Positions 47,804-59,327 of a stretch of DNA of 64,000 nt are shown in pieces. How positions within the stretch are numbered: position 1 is the first letter of the stretch; the number at the start of each line of letters is the position of its first letter. This DNA is from Molossus alvarezi (taxonomy: Eukaryota > Chordata > Mammalia > Chiroptera > Molossidae): positions 91,822,501 through 91,886,500 of the forward strand of contig CM073885.1 of the NCBI GenBank assembly GCA_037176705.1, in the 5' to 3' direction. A model generated the notes under the pieces. It saw only the letters and a list, made by a program, of their open reading frames with translations. It made no database searches and was not told where the DNA came from. A program made the position numbers and the translations under genes.

Positions 47804-47845
<42 letters not shown>

Positions 47846-47996
47846 ATCAATGAAAGAGAACATCAATTGGTCACCTACTGCATGCCTCCAATGGGGATTT
47901 GGTCCACAACCTGGGCATGTGCCCTGACTGGGAATCAAACTGGCAACTTCTTGGTGCATGGGTCAGTGCTCCACCCCTGAGCCACACCAGCTGGGT
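47731..47996 (-). mobile_element. VES-type SINE with expanded GA tract
   Basis: Minus-strand copy. The pyrimidine body has expanded into (GGGAGA)n and (GA)n at 47765-47842. Middle TGCCCTGACTGGGAATCAAA and head CCCAGCTGGTGTGGCTCAGG in sense. GAATCAT occurs at both edges (47721-47727 and 47998-48004). Confidence 0.93.
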
Positions 47997-48009
47997 GGAA
48001 TCATGCATG

Positions 48010-48484
48010 TTTTTAATAAAATGTTCATATAAGAAAAAGAGTAATGTACATATTCTGGTTCTTACAATGGATAAATAACCATATGCCATAGTTTTATGAC
48101 ATATCAATGTAAAGAGGCCTTAATTTTTTAGTGAGGGAGGGTTTAGCTCATGAGCTAGTTTGACATTTGCTCCAGGATTTTGATACGTCACTTGTACTTG
48201 GTCTTGTGTGAAACCCTTTCCATAACCCGTATTGATAAAGCACTTGGAGATCACTGGTTGAAAAGTGCAGTTGCCTGTGAGTTCAGGCGTCAGAGTCATC
48301 ACAGATGTTCTCTTCCCTGGCATGACTACAGAGATATTTTCATGCAGAGATGTGGCTTTTTCATCTTGTAAACACTTTAAGCTTGGTGCTTCCATAGTGA
48401 ATCTTAGATCAGTAGAAAAATTGGTTGCAGTGACAAAGTATATACCAATGACGAGTTGAAGGCCTTGTAGCTTTCTTTACTGCC
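48010..48484 (-). other. Terminal-exon-like sequence, unidentified protein
   Basis: The minus strand shows a good 3' splice site (pyrimidine tract TTTGTTTTCTTATTCCAG, AG at 48486-48485), then an open frame from 48476 to a TAA at 48122-48120 (118 codons), and ATTAAA at about 48012-48017, roughly 105 bases after the stop. The frame has ordinary codon use and looks like an extracellular protein: three N-glycosylation sites (NFS, NIS, NCT) and three cysteines, including LKCLQDEKA and GNCTFQPVISKC. The same frame has a TAA two codons after the splice site, while another frame is open there (SKESYKAFNSSL) up to about 48410. That suggests a one-base frameshift near a T5 run, hence possible decay. 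I do not recognise the family. No upstream exon was found in the window. It could also be chance. Confidence 0.38.
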
Positions 48485-48489
48485 CTGGA

Positions 48490-49205
48490 ATAAGAAAACA
48501 AAGACATTTTGAAATAATTTTTATGTTTGAGCTTCTATATTTACTGCAGATTATAGGAGATAAAATTATACAAGTATATATGTAAGGGAAAATGATATTT
48601 ATTTGAGAGGTCTTCCCTAATAGATTTCTATTACCTTTTTAACAGTAAACAGGTATTATGGGATGATACTAAATTCATCTGAAAGTGGAGCTTTATCATT
48701 ATTGGGAATATTGTTTTACCAACTATGAGGCAGAAAGAAAAGAAATCTTAAAAAAAGGAAAAGAGTAGAAGTAAATGAAACTTCCCTCAGTGTCAAGTTA
48801 ACTTTTCCATCAGAGGAAGTTCTCTGAGCAAGCAGAGAAAAGACTCTGAAAGAATTGGAAGCTGGGGAGAGAACACGGATGAGAAATACATCACAAATAA
48901 CTAAGAAATTGTAAATGAAAATTGGGTGACTTTCTATGGGAACTGCTAACAGGCTCTGAGTCAGCAATTGACCTCTTTAAATGGAGGTTTTCCGAGAGGA
49001 CGGAGGTGACGAAGGGTCATTCAGCGCTGTCAGTGAGAGCTGAGTACTCCTCTGGTGGGTGACTGGGACCACGGTGAAGGATGGAGAGAGGATGCACCAA
49101 TCCGTGGGGTGGCAGGCGCCTCCCCAGCCAGTTTTTTTCTGAAGTAGTTCAGCAACTGCACGAAATACAGGAAATCAGATCCTTTATTTTACGTGTGTTT
49201 TTATT
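48490..49205. other. Unique stretch
   Basis: No gene or repeat is recognised. If the exon-like sequence at 48010-48484 is real, this would be intron. Confidence 0.45.
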
Positions 49206-49375
49206 AAGAGACCAAGAGGGGAGGGAAGGCAAGAGATAAACCACAGAACTTATATGCATGTACGCATAACCGATGGACATGGACAACAAAGCCGGGGATG
49301 GGGTGGGAGGGATGGGGAGGAGGGTGTCAATGGGGAAAAAAAGGAGAAACATCTGTAACAAAAATAAATAAATAA
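49206..49375 (+). mobile_element. Short young L1 3' end, plus strand
   Basis: Only the last ~165 bases of an L1 3' UTR are present: GAGATAAACCACAGAACTTA, CGATGGACATGGACAACAAA, GGAGAAACATCTGTAACAAA, then (AAAT)n. Strongly 5'-truncated. No clear target duplication. Confidence 0.9.
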
Positions 49376-52148
49376 AAGAATAAGATATTCCATCTGTTTA
49401 GGGCATGACGTTTCAAAGCCATTTGCCACATACATCCATGAAGAATATCAAAATACAATATGTTTTTATCTTAAAATATATTTCTACCCCCGATGTGATA
49501 AAAAATTCACTTACAAGTCACCTGGGATCAGAGCAATAATAGAACCGATCTTGTGTAAATATAGTTTGTTCTTATGTATAGGAAACGTTGGAGAGAATAG
49601 AAGCCATTAAGGCTGTGTATGAAAGATACATTAGAGTTACATTTATATCATTGATTACATTGTTTCTCAATTATATAGTTTGGGAAAAATCATAAGCAAT
49701 TAATCATGGTAGATTACATTCATTTTGTATTTGGCCAGGAGTTGAAAGTAGTTATTAAAAAGTGTGAGTTTCAATTGTTTCTCTAAATAATACTTTGTAA
49801 TATCTTGTGCTTATGTGATTTCTGTAATACCCTTTGGTAAATGTGATTATTTATATCTAGAAATGATTTTAAAATAGCTCTCATTCCCTTTTTATAATTA
49901 TACTTCTAAATAGATTTTTAAATATATTTATAGTTTTAATATGATGCCATTACTGGCCCAGCCATTTGTCTTGTTTAATCTGGATATGCACGATTATAAA
50001 ACACGCCAATTATAACAACCGCACTTCCTTATGAATGGGGTAAACACTTAGTCGTAAAAGTAGGGTTAAAATATTCAGATAAAATCATTTTACCCCTAGT
50101 TTATTTAAAACAATAACAAATAAAAACATACAATTATTTAAAAAATTAATTTACAGAAAAGCATTAGTTATATATAAATAATATAATTCAGTATAGGTAA
50201 AGAACAAATGTTCCATAAAGCAACTGAATTCCTCAGATGGACTTTTCTTTAGCAATGGGGAATAGTAACAATGGTAACTTATTTGAGATAGTGACAGGAC
50301 ATGTAAGTTTCAAATGGCTCACAGACAGCCACAGACAATATAGCATTATGGCTTTTGTAAGAATTTAAGATGCTAATACCTTCTTTTCCTCTATTTGAAT
50401 TCAGCAGAAAATAAAACACAAAGAAATAATTAGCAAGACCTGAAATTATCTCAGGTAAAGCAACTTGAAATACATATCTTTATCTCAGAAACTGTAAACC
50501 ATCGAGATATATGTCTTAACATGGTGGTTTTATAATGACACATTTCCATCCATGTTCCTAACATTTAGGAAACAAAATTTAGCCATGTGTGTTGGCACGG
50601 ACCATGTAATGCATCCAGCTGTGGTCCTTCAGAGAGTGTTGTGTGGGTCTAGCTTTCTTCGTCTATGGCTGATGCTATTTGCACAGCCATATCTAGCTGA
50701 TGCTGATTCAAACAGATTCAAGAAAAGTGAGGTATCCTGCAGTAGGCTGAGCTCAGAATGACTTTGTATTTCAGGTGCCTTCGTATAATGCCTATCATAC
50801 GCAGAACGTTCTGAGTACACCTTCACTGAATGACTGTATTTAAATGTATTAAAATAATTTTACTCAAATTTAAATAGCCAAAGAAACAGAGTGAGAGTGA
50901 TGGTAAATGTTTCTAAAAATTACTCTAATGAGGAAAGAGAATGAAATGATACAGAAATGGGGACAGGGAGGAGGAAGGGAGGACAGAAGGAGAGAGAGAG
51001 AGAGAGAGAGAGAAGAGAAAGTAACGAGGACATGTAAGCAGGCTGACTGGGAGAACTAGGGCATATCCTTTAGGAATAAGTGAAAATGTAGTGTATTCAG
51101 GTGATGACCAGTGGTCAGGCTAAACTTGGTGAGCTGTGTGTGTGCAGTTTTCAGAATGAGTTCACAGTATATTTAGTTGGTGCTCACAGAAGGAGAAACG
51201 TCCTTAATTAATGGAAGGCATGCAATAATTTTTGTTTAGTTTTAATTTGGAATGTGCCAAGAACCACTTGCCTTGGAAAATCTCTGGCTTACATTCATTC
51301 ATATTTCATGTCCATAGACTTAAACAACATAAAACAAAACACAGATCTTGAGTGTTAGGACTTACTGAGAATCTCTAAATATCAGGTCAACTAAAAGAGA
51401 CAACTGTTAAGTAGACATTTTAGAAAAACCAAGCAATTTTATTTTTGTTGCATTTCCTGCTCTTCATCTGTTCACTTCTATTTTTTCTGGGCTTGGGGAC
51501 AGGGGACACTATGAACCGGCACAGTGAGAATCCAGAATTGCATCTCTTTCCACTTGGCTCCTTCTTGCTGCTGTTGCCGTTGGACGTTGGTATCTTCCAA
51601 CCGTAGTCCGTGCATTTCTGCTCTCATCTCTCGCTCTCTCTGCTTGCCCTTCTCACAGCACCAGTCACCAACTCAGTGCAGGTGATTTCCAAGTCTCCTT
51701 CTCAAATCCATTCTTCTTATCTCCTTAGTCTGTGTTTGAAAAGTGCTTGCTCTGTATTGACAGATAGACATTGTAATGCTATAAAATTAGACATTTATTA
51801 TTGCACTTAATATCTCTTCAGTTTTAATTCTTCTAATTTATCTTTCTAGCCACTTAGACTCAAACCTCATATTTGACTCAATTAATTCTTTTGCTATCTA
51901 CCATTTCTTTTATCCTCGTATTCACTTGTAACTCGTTAGTAAGAACAATCTTAACTTTTATCCTTATTGTTTAAGTATCATTTTGTGTATCATGGACAAT
52001 TAATTTTCCTGAAACTTACATCAAGACATTCAAGATGATCTTCACTTTGACTCCAACTTATTTTTTAGTCCTGAAATATATTTTAAACTCTTTGCTGCTA
52101 AGAGAGCAAACAGCTCATTTACTTAGTACATTTTGCCTCCCTATCTAT

Positions 52149-52193
<45 letters not shown>

Positions 52194-52236
52194 GCATCAT
52201 TCCTTCTGGGTAATTATCCTAACACCCCTCTCTGAG
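49376..52236. other. AT-rich unique stretch
   Basis: No gene is recognised. It contains a (GA)n run (50985-51014) and a (TG)n run (52152-52195). Confidence 0.5.
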
Positions 52237-52258
52237 TCTATGAATACCACTGACTTTT

Positions 52259-52478
52259 GTTTTTAATTTTCTTTTCTTTATTGATTTTAGAGAGAGAGGA
52301 AGGGAGAGGGAGAGAGCGATTGAAACGTCAATGAGAGAGAACATCAATTGGTTGCCTCCTGCATGCCACCCAATGGAGATAGGGCCCACTCCCTGGGCAT
52401 GTGCCCAGACCAGGAATCAAACTCGTGACCCATTGGTGCATGGGTCTATGTTCAACTGCTGAACCACACCAGACAGGT
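52259..52478 (-). mobile_element. VES-type SINE, first of a nested stack
   Basis: Minus-strand copy, tail TTTCTTTATTGATTTTAGAGA and head CCTGTCTGGTGTGGTTCAGC in sense. Its target TGAATACCACTGACTTTT (52241-52258) recurs as TGAATACCAAAGACTTTA at 52479-52496. Confidence 0.93.
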
Positions 52479-52500
52479 TGAATACCAAAGACTTTAAAAC

Positions 52501-52714
52501 TTTTTTTTCTTTATTAATTTTAGAGAGAGAGAGGAATGGAGAGGCAGAGAGTGATTGAAACATTGATGAGAGAAAACAATGATTGGCTGCCTTCAGCATA
52601 CCCCCCACCGGGGATCAGGCTCACGATCTGGGCATGTGCCCTGACCAGGAATCAAACTAGCAACATATTGGTGCATGGGTCGATGCTAAACCACTGAGCC
52701 ACACTGGCCAGGCT
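52501..52714 (-). mobile_element. VES-type SINE, second of the stack
   Basis: Minus-strand copy with TGCCCTGACCAGGAATCAAA and head GCCTGGCCAGTGTGGCTCAG in sense. CTTTAA lies on both sides; the exact duplication is unclear. Confidence 0.93.
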
Positions 52715-52979
52715 TTAATTTTTCAAAACATTTTTTTTCTTTATTGATTTTTTAAATTTATTGTATTAATTTGTTTTTGTTACAGATGTTTCTCCTTTTC
52801 CCTCCATTGACACCCTCCTCTCCATTCCCCTCGCCCCATCCCCAGCTTTGTTGTCTATGTGCATTGGTCAGACATACATGCATATAAGTTCTGTGGTTTA
52901 CTCCTCACCCCTAACATCCCCTCCTCTGAGGTTTGTCAGTCTGTAACTGACCTCTGTGTCTCTGGGTTAATTTTGTTCA

Positions 52980-55900
52980 TCAGTTTGTTTTGTTGATTAT
53001 ATTCCACAAATAAGTGAGATCATGTGATATTTGTCTTTCTCTGCTTGGCTTGTTTCGCTTAGCATAATACTTTTCAGGTCCCTCCATATCATCTCGAAGA
53101 ATAAGAGATCTTTCTTTCTTACAGCGGCATAGTACTCCACTGTGTATATGTACTACAGCTTTTTTATCCATTTGTCTACTGATGAACATTGGATTGTTTC
53201 CAGATCTTAGCTATTGTAAATAGTGCTGCTATGACCATAGGGGTACATATATTCTTTCTGATTGGTGTTTCAGGCTTCTTAGGGTATATTCCTAGAAGTG
53301 GGATCACTGAGTCAAATGGAAGTTCAATTTTTAATTTTTTGAGGTAACTCCGTATTGTTTTCCATAGTGGCTGCACCAGTCTGCATTCCCACCAGCAGTG
53401 TACTAGAGTCTCCTTTGCTTCACACCCTCACCAACACTTGTTTGATGATTTGTTGATGGCGGCCATTCTGACAGGTGAGAAATGATACCTCATAGTTGTT
53501 TTAGTTTGCATCTCTCTGATGATTAGTGACATTAATCATTTTTTCATATGTCTCTCGGCCATTTGTATGTCCTGTTTGGAGAGGTGTCTATTTAGGTCCT
53601 CTGACCATTTTTTAATTGTTTTTTTTTTTTTTCTTCCTTTTGTTAAGTTGTAGGAGTACTCTATATGTTTTGGAAATTACCCCCTTATCTTATACATCAA
53701 TGGCAATTATAGTCTCCCATATAGTGGGTTCCCTTTCCATTTTGATGGTTGTTTCTTTTGCTGTGCAGAAGCTTTTTACTTTGACGTAGTACCATGTGTT
53801 CATTTTTTTCTCTGTTTCTCTTGCCTGAGGTGTTGTATCAGTGAAAATTCTGCTGTCTATGATGTCTGAAATTTTGTTGCCTACATTTTCTTCCAGAATT
53901 CTTATGGATTCATGAGTTACATTTAAGTCTTTTATCCATTTTGAGTTTATTCTCATGTAAGGTGTAAGTTGGTGGTCTAGCTTCACTTTTTTGCATGTAG
54001 CTGTCCAATTTTCCCCACATCATTTAATTAAGAGACTGTCTTGACTCCACTGTATGCTTTTGCCACATTTGTCAAATATTAATTGAGCATATTGTCTTGG
54101 GTCCATTTCTGGGTTCTCTATTCTGTTCCATTGATCTATCTGCCTGTTCTTGTGCCAGTACCAGGCTGTTTTGATTAACAGTGCCTTTGAAGTATAACCT
54201 GAAATATGGTAATGTGATTCCTCCAACTCCAACTTTGTTCTTTTTTTTTTTTTCAAAATTTTTGTGACTATTTGGGGCCTTTTTTGGTTCCATGTAAACT
54301 TTTGAGGTGTTTGTTCTACTTCTGTGAAATATGTCATTGGTATTTTGATGGGGATTGCATTGAATCTATAGATTGCTTTGGGTAGTATGAACATTTTGAT
54401 GATGTTAATTCTTCCAATCCATAAACAAGGTATATGCTTTCACTTTTTTATATCTTCTTCTACTTTTTTCAATGATCTGTAGTTTCCTGTGAAGAGATCC
54501 TTTACTTCTTTGGTTAAGTTTATTCCTAGGTATCTTAGTTTTTTGCTGTGATGGTAAATGGGATTGATTTTTTTTAGTTTCTCTTTCTGTGAGTTCATCA
54601 TTGGTGTATAAGAATGCCGTCAATTTCTTGACATTAACTTTGTATCCTGCTACTTTGCCAAATTCATTTATGAAACCTAGTAGATTTTTGATTGAGTCTT
54701 CAGGGTTTTCTATGTACAATATCATGTTATCTTCAAATAATGACAGTTTACTTCCTCCTTCCCACTTTGGATCCCCTTTATTTTTTCTTCATGTCTAATT
54801 GCTGTAGCTAGGACTTCCAGTACTATGTTAAATAAGAGTGGCAAAAGTAGGCATCCCTGTCTTGTTCCCGTTCTTATGGAGAATGTTTTTAAAGTTGCCC
54901 ATTGATTATAATGTTGGCTATAGGTTTATCATATATGGCCTTTATTATGTTGAGATATGATCCCTCTATTCCCACATTGCTGAGTGTTTTTATCAGAAAT
55001 GGGTGCTGAATTTTGTCGAATGCTTTTTCAGCATCTATTGATATGATCATATTGTTTTTATCTTTATTTTGTTTATGTGGTGTATCACATTTATTGATTT
55101 GCGAATATTGTACCATCCTTGTATGCCTGCAATAAAAACCACTTTGTCATGATGAATACTTTTTTTGATGTATTGCTGGATCCAATTTGCAAATATTTTG
55201 TTAAGGATTTTGGCATCTGTGTTCATCAGGGATATTGGCCTGTAGTTTTTTTTTTCTTTGTAGTGTCTTTATCCAGTTTTGGAATTAGGATTATGCTGGC
55301 CCCATAAAATGAGTTTGGAAGGGTTCTGTTTTTTATTTTTTTATTTTTTGGAATAGTTTGAGGAGAATGGATATTAGATCTTCTTTGAATGTTCGGTAAA
55401 ACTCTCCCGTGAAGCCATCTGGGCCTGGGCTTTTGTTTGCTGGGAGTTTCTTAATTACAGCTTCAATTTTTTTGTTGTTGTTATTGGTCTGTTCAAGTTT
55501 TCTGTCTTTTTTTTTGTTTATTTTGGGAGCCTTTGTGTTTCTAGAAATTTGTCCATTTCTTCTAGATTGTCCAATTTGTTGGCATATAATTGTTCAAGTA
55601 TGTTTTTATAATCCTTTATCCTTTATATTTCTGTGGTGTCAGTTGTTACTTCTCTTTTGTTTCTGATTTTGTTTATTTGGTTTCTCTCTTTTTGTTTCTT
55701 GGTGAGTCTGGCTAAAGGTCCCTGGATCTTATTTATTTTTTCAAAGAACCAGCTTTTTGTTTCATTGATCTTTTGATTTTTTTTTGATTTTTATTCTCTA
55801 TGTCATTTATTTCTGCTCTGACCTTTACTATTTCCTTCCTCCTACTAGCTCTGGGTTTTTTTGTTTGTTTGTTTACTCTCTAGTTCTTTAAGCTGTAGGG

Positions 55901-56846
55901 TTAAAAAGTCAATTAGGAATTTTTCTTGTTTCTTGAGGTAAGCCTATAGTGCTATGAACTTCCCTCTCAGGACTACTTTCGCTGTGTCCCATAGATTTTG
56001 TGTTGTTGTGTGTTCATTTTCGTTAGTTTCCAGGAAGTTTTTAATTTCTTCCTTGATCTTGTTAGTAACACATTTATTGTTTAATAACATGCTATTTAGC
56101 CACCAAGTGTTTGAATGTTTTTGTGTGTTTTTATTATAATTGAGTTCTAGTTTCATGCCACTGTTATCAGAGAAGATGCTTGATATGATTTCAATCTTCT
56201 TGAATTTGTAGACTTGCTTTGTGTCCTAACATATGGTCTGTTTTTGAGAATGACCCATGTACACTTGACAAGAATGTATATTCTGCAGCTTTGGGGTGAA
56301 ATGTTCTGTATATATCAATTAAGTCCAACTGATCTAGTTTGTTTTGTAAGGACTCTATGTCCTTGTTAATTTTTTGTGTAGAAGATCTATCCAGTGGTGT
56401 CAGTGGCATGTTAAAGTCACCCACTATGATCGTGTTGCTATTGATCTCTTCCTCAAAGTCCTCCAGAAATTTTAAAATATATTTTGGTGTTCCCATATTT
56501 GGTGCGTATATATTTACCAGGGTTATATTCTCTTGTTGAATTGCCCCTTTTAATATTATGTAGTGACCTTCTCTGTCACTTATTATGGCCCTTGTTTTGA
56601 CATTTATCTTGTCAGACATGAGTATTGTTAAACCAGCTTTTTTTCCATTTCCATTTGCTTGGAAAAATTTTTTTCATCCCTTCACTTTCAACCGTGTGAG
56701 TCTTTTGTTGTGAGGTGAGTCTCTTGTAGCCAGCATATATATGGGTCATGTTTTCTTATCCAATCAGCTACCCTATGTCTTTTGATTGGAGCATTTAAGC
56801 CATTTACATTTAAGGTAATTATTGATAGATAGTTTTTAGTTTCCAT
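52980..56846 (-). pseudogene. L1 ORF2 (endonuclease/reverse transcriptase), broken
   Basis: The start METKNYLSIITLNVNGLNAP fits the L1 endonuclease N-terminus, with the NVNGLN and LQETH active-site regions. The span equals about 1,289 codons, close to the usual ~1,275. The endonuclease continues at 56619-56191 in another frame (VNIYAPN, VGDFNMPL), so there is a frameshift near 56630-56690. The reverse-transcriptase catalytic box reads F-E-D-N near 54730 where the family has F-A-D-D. Further stops and shifts split 54394-54020, 53986-53690, 53376-53176 and 53189-52980; the last keeps the C-terminal NIINKTN. In an active copy this protein nicks target DNA and copies RNA into it; this one is dead. 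Confidence 0.92.
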
Positions 56847-56897
56847 TTAAATTTTAGTCCTGCTCCCCCCCAAACCTCCTCTCTCTGTTTCTTCTTC

Positions 56898-57795
56898 TTA
56901 CGATAGTCTCTTCAGCATTTCTTGCAGTGCTCATTTGGTGGTGGTAAATTCCTTTAGGTTTTTTTTTTTTTTTTTTTTTTTTTTTATCCATGAAGCTTAT
57001 TTTTCTCCTTCAATTTTGAATGATAGCCTTGCTGGATAGAATGGTCTTGGATTCAGACCCTTGCCTTGGATTACTTTGTACACTTCATGCCACTCCCTTC
57101 AGGCCTGCACCATTTCTATTGAGAAATCAGCTGATAGTCTAATGGGAGCTCCTGTGTAGGTAACTTTCTGTCTCTCTCTTGCTTCCTTTAAGATTCTTTC
57201 TTTGTCTTTAATGTTTGCCATTTTTATTATGATGTGTCTAGTTGTGGGTCTTCTCGGGTTCATGTTGCTTGGGACTCTCTGTGTTTCCTGGACTTGTGTG
57301 ACTTTTTCCTTTACCAGTTTAGGGTAGTTTTCTGTCATTATTTCTTCAAACAGTTTCTCTATTCCTTTCTCTGATTCTTCTCCTTCCAGTATCCCTATAA
57401 TGCAAATGTTGTTATGTTTTGTATTGTCCCACAGCTCCCTTAAACTCTCCTCCTGTTTTTAATTTTTTGTTTTTTCATTTGCTGCTCTATCTGGGTGTTT
57501 TTCTCTATCTTATCTTCTAAGTCGCTGATTCGGTCTTCAGCTTCTTCTAATCTATTACTGAACTCTTCTAATGTAGTTTTCATAACCGCTATGTCATTCT
57601 TTATTTCCTCTTGATTTTATGCATAGCTTCTACCTCTTTATGTATAGTTTCTACCTTTTTTTTTTTTAAGCTGAAGTAGTTCCCGGTGAGCTCTTCATAA
57701 TTCTTATTAAGTTGCTTGTAGTTCTTACCAAATTGGTTAAACATCCTTAAAATCATTGCTTTGAATTCTTCATCTGACAAATTGCTATCTTCCAT
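56898..57795 (-). pseudogene. L1 ORF1 (RNA-binding protein), broken
   Basis: The start MEDSNLSDEEFKAMILRMF is at 57795, and the N-terminal part is open to 57601. The C-terminal RNA-binding part is recognisable at 57338-57099 (RRPTTRHIIIKMANIKDKER, APIRLSADFS). A point change gives a stop just after MVQA at 57099, and further stops lie between. A run of 27 T on the plus strand (56959-56985) is an expanded A-run in ORF1. ORF1 normally coats L1 RNA as a trimer. The span is about 299 codons, near the family size. Confidence 0.9.
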
Positions 57796-58029
57796 TTCCT
57801 ATAGTTCCTTTTCTGGTGATTCCTCTTTTTCTTTTCTTTGGGTGTTATTTCTTTGTCTCCCCATTTTAGCTGTCTGGTAGCTCTAGACCTGCTGAGGGAT
57901 GTTTGGATGTGTAGGCAGCTCACTGTATATCAAATAAGGCTATTGTGCTTCCCAGACTGTTTTGTTGCATGTCACCTCTTGCCTGCTGTGGATCCTGAAG
58001 AATTGACTACTGGGGCTGGTATAGGTGTG

Positions 58030-58475
58030 TCCTGATAGGTGCTACTGCTGGATCACATGGGCCCCTCTGGAGCTGTGTTCCCAGCTAGTTGCTGGTGCCA
58101 CCTGTAGCTGTATAGCTCAGGCCCCATTGGAGCCATGCTCCCTGCCCGCACCATGGGCAGCTATGTTACACAGGCCTCACTGGAGCCCTGGCTCCCCCCC
58201 CAATCTTGTGGGCAGCTGGGTTGTACAGGCCCCATTAGAGCCCCCCCACTTCCTGCTGATCCTGTGGGGAGCTTGATTACACAGTGCCTTCTGGAGACCC
58301 ATCTCCATACCTATCTTGTGGGCAGCTGGGTCGCACATGCCTCTGATGCCCCAGCTCCCCGCAGGTCCTGCGGGCAGCTGGATCGCATGGGTTCCTCTCA
58401 AGCCCCGGCTCCCTACCTCTCTTGTGGGCAGCTTTGTTGCACAGACCTCTGTAGAGCCCCAGGTCTCATCGCTGG
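58030..58475 (-). repeat. ~54-bp tandem repeats in L1 5' UTR
   Basis: About eight diverged units, each with a CTTGTGGGCAGCTGGGT-type core. Cores start at about 58030, 58101, 58151, 58205, 58261, 58315, 58367 and 58421, mostly 50-56 bases apart. Tandem units in the 5' UTR often carry L1 promoter activity (as in mouse), which is inference here. Confidence 0.85.
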
Positions 58476-59126
58476 CAGCTGGGGGGTACTGCTGCCCAGT
58501 GGGGCTCAGCTCCAGCTCAGCCTTTGCTGTAGTTTTAGGGATGGGTCTCAGCTGCTGATCTGTGCTTCTGTTGCCTGGGGATGGATGTCTGCTCCCCAGT
58601 CTCTGTTGCTGGGGGTATATCTTGACTCTGATTGAGCTGCTACTGTGGGGAATGGGCTGGGCTCCTGGGTGTTTGTGGCTTCCACAACCAGCACCTTGAC
58701 AGCTCTACTACTGTGCACTGGTCTGTGTTGACACAGGGGGTCCACTGGTCCAATGGTGCCAGGTGCACTGGTGGGCTCAGGTTGCTTGGCCCTAGCTGTT
58801 CCCACTGCCTCCTCCCGGGGAAGAATGTGGATCTTCCAAAATGGTGGGATGTCCCCGTGGTGCAGAGAAAAGCACCCCGATGAGCCGCTTACCACGGTAG
58901 CTGGCTGCTCCTGTCCACAGCACAGGAAACTTCTGCTCTGCGTTTCTGCACTAAATGAGTTTGGTTGTCCACCTTCATGTCCACTCACACTCACACACTT
59001 GCTCACTCTCTCACGCACTCACCCTCCCTTCAGTCCTGCCCACCACCATCTTTTTCTTCTCTATTGATTTTAGAGAGAGAGGAAGGGAGAGGGAGAGAGA
59101 GCTAGAAACATCAATGAGAGAGAATT

Positions 59127-59325
59127 TTAACTGAGTACCACTGACTTTTAAAGTTCTATCTCACTTGAACTCTTTTTGAGTTTTCCATGTTCAATGTAGA
59201 GTTATGCATATTCTGTATTTCAACACTTTTGACATTAGGCAAACCGGTCTACTTGCTGTTCTCCAACAACTATTGTGTAAGTAAGTCTCCATAAAATTCC
59301 CAAACCCTTCTTCTTCCTGTCTTAC
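59127..59325. other. Original target flank of the SINE/L1 stack
   Basis: GAGTACCACTGACTTTTAAA at 59133 continues the unique sequence interrupted at 52258. No gene. Confidence 0.6.
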
Positions 59326-59327
59326 TT

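Larger units (their letters stand above)
52751..59056 (-). mobile_element. Near full-length L1, inactivated
   Basis: About 6.3 kb, minus strand. Order from right to left: 5' UTR (57796-59056), ORF1 (56898-57795), a short spacer, ORF2 (52980-56846) and 3' UTR (52751-52979) with the usual ending GGAGAAACATCTGTAACAAA. It is flanked by a ~13-base target duplication inside an older SINE. Both reading frames are broken, so this copy cannot move. Its length shows it was probably inserted whole. Confidence 0.93.
52731..59126 (-). mobile_element. VES-type SINE split by the full-length L1
   Basis: The first ~20 bases of a minus-strand SINE (TTTTTTTTCTTTATTGATTTT, 52731-52750) and the continuation (TTGATTTTAGAGAGAGAGGA to about 59126) lie on either side of a 6.3 kb L1. 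CTTTATTGATTTT (52738-52750) against CTCTATTGATTTT (59057-59069) is the L1 target duplication. The SINE is cut off before its head, and GAGTACCACTGACTTTTAAA follows at 59133. Confidence 0.8.

Noticed and set aside
58135..59067. Overlapping frames of 104-166 codons on both strands
   Set aside because: Produced by the GC-rich tandem units of the L1 5' UTR.
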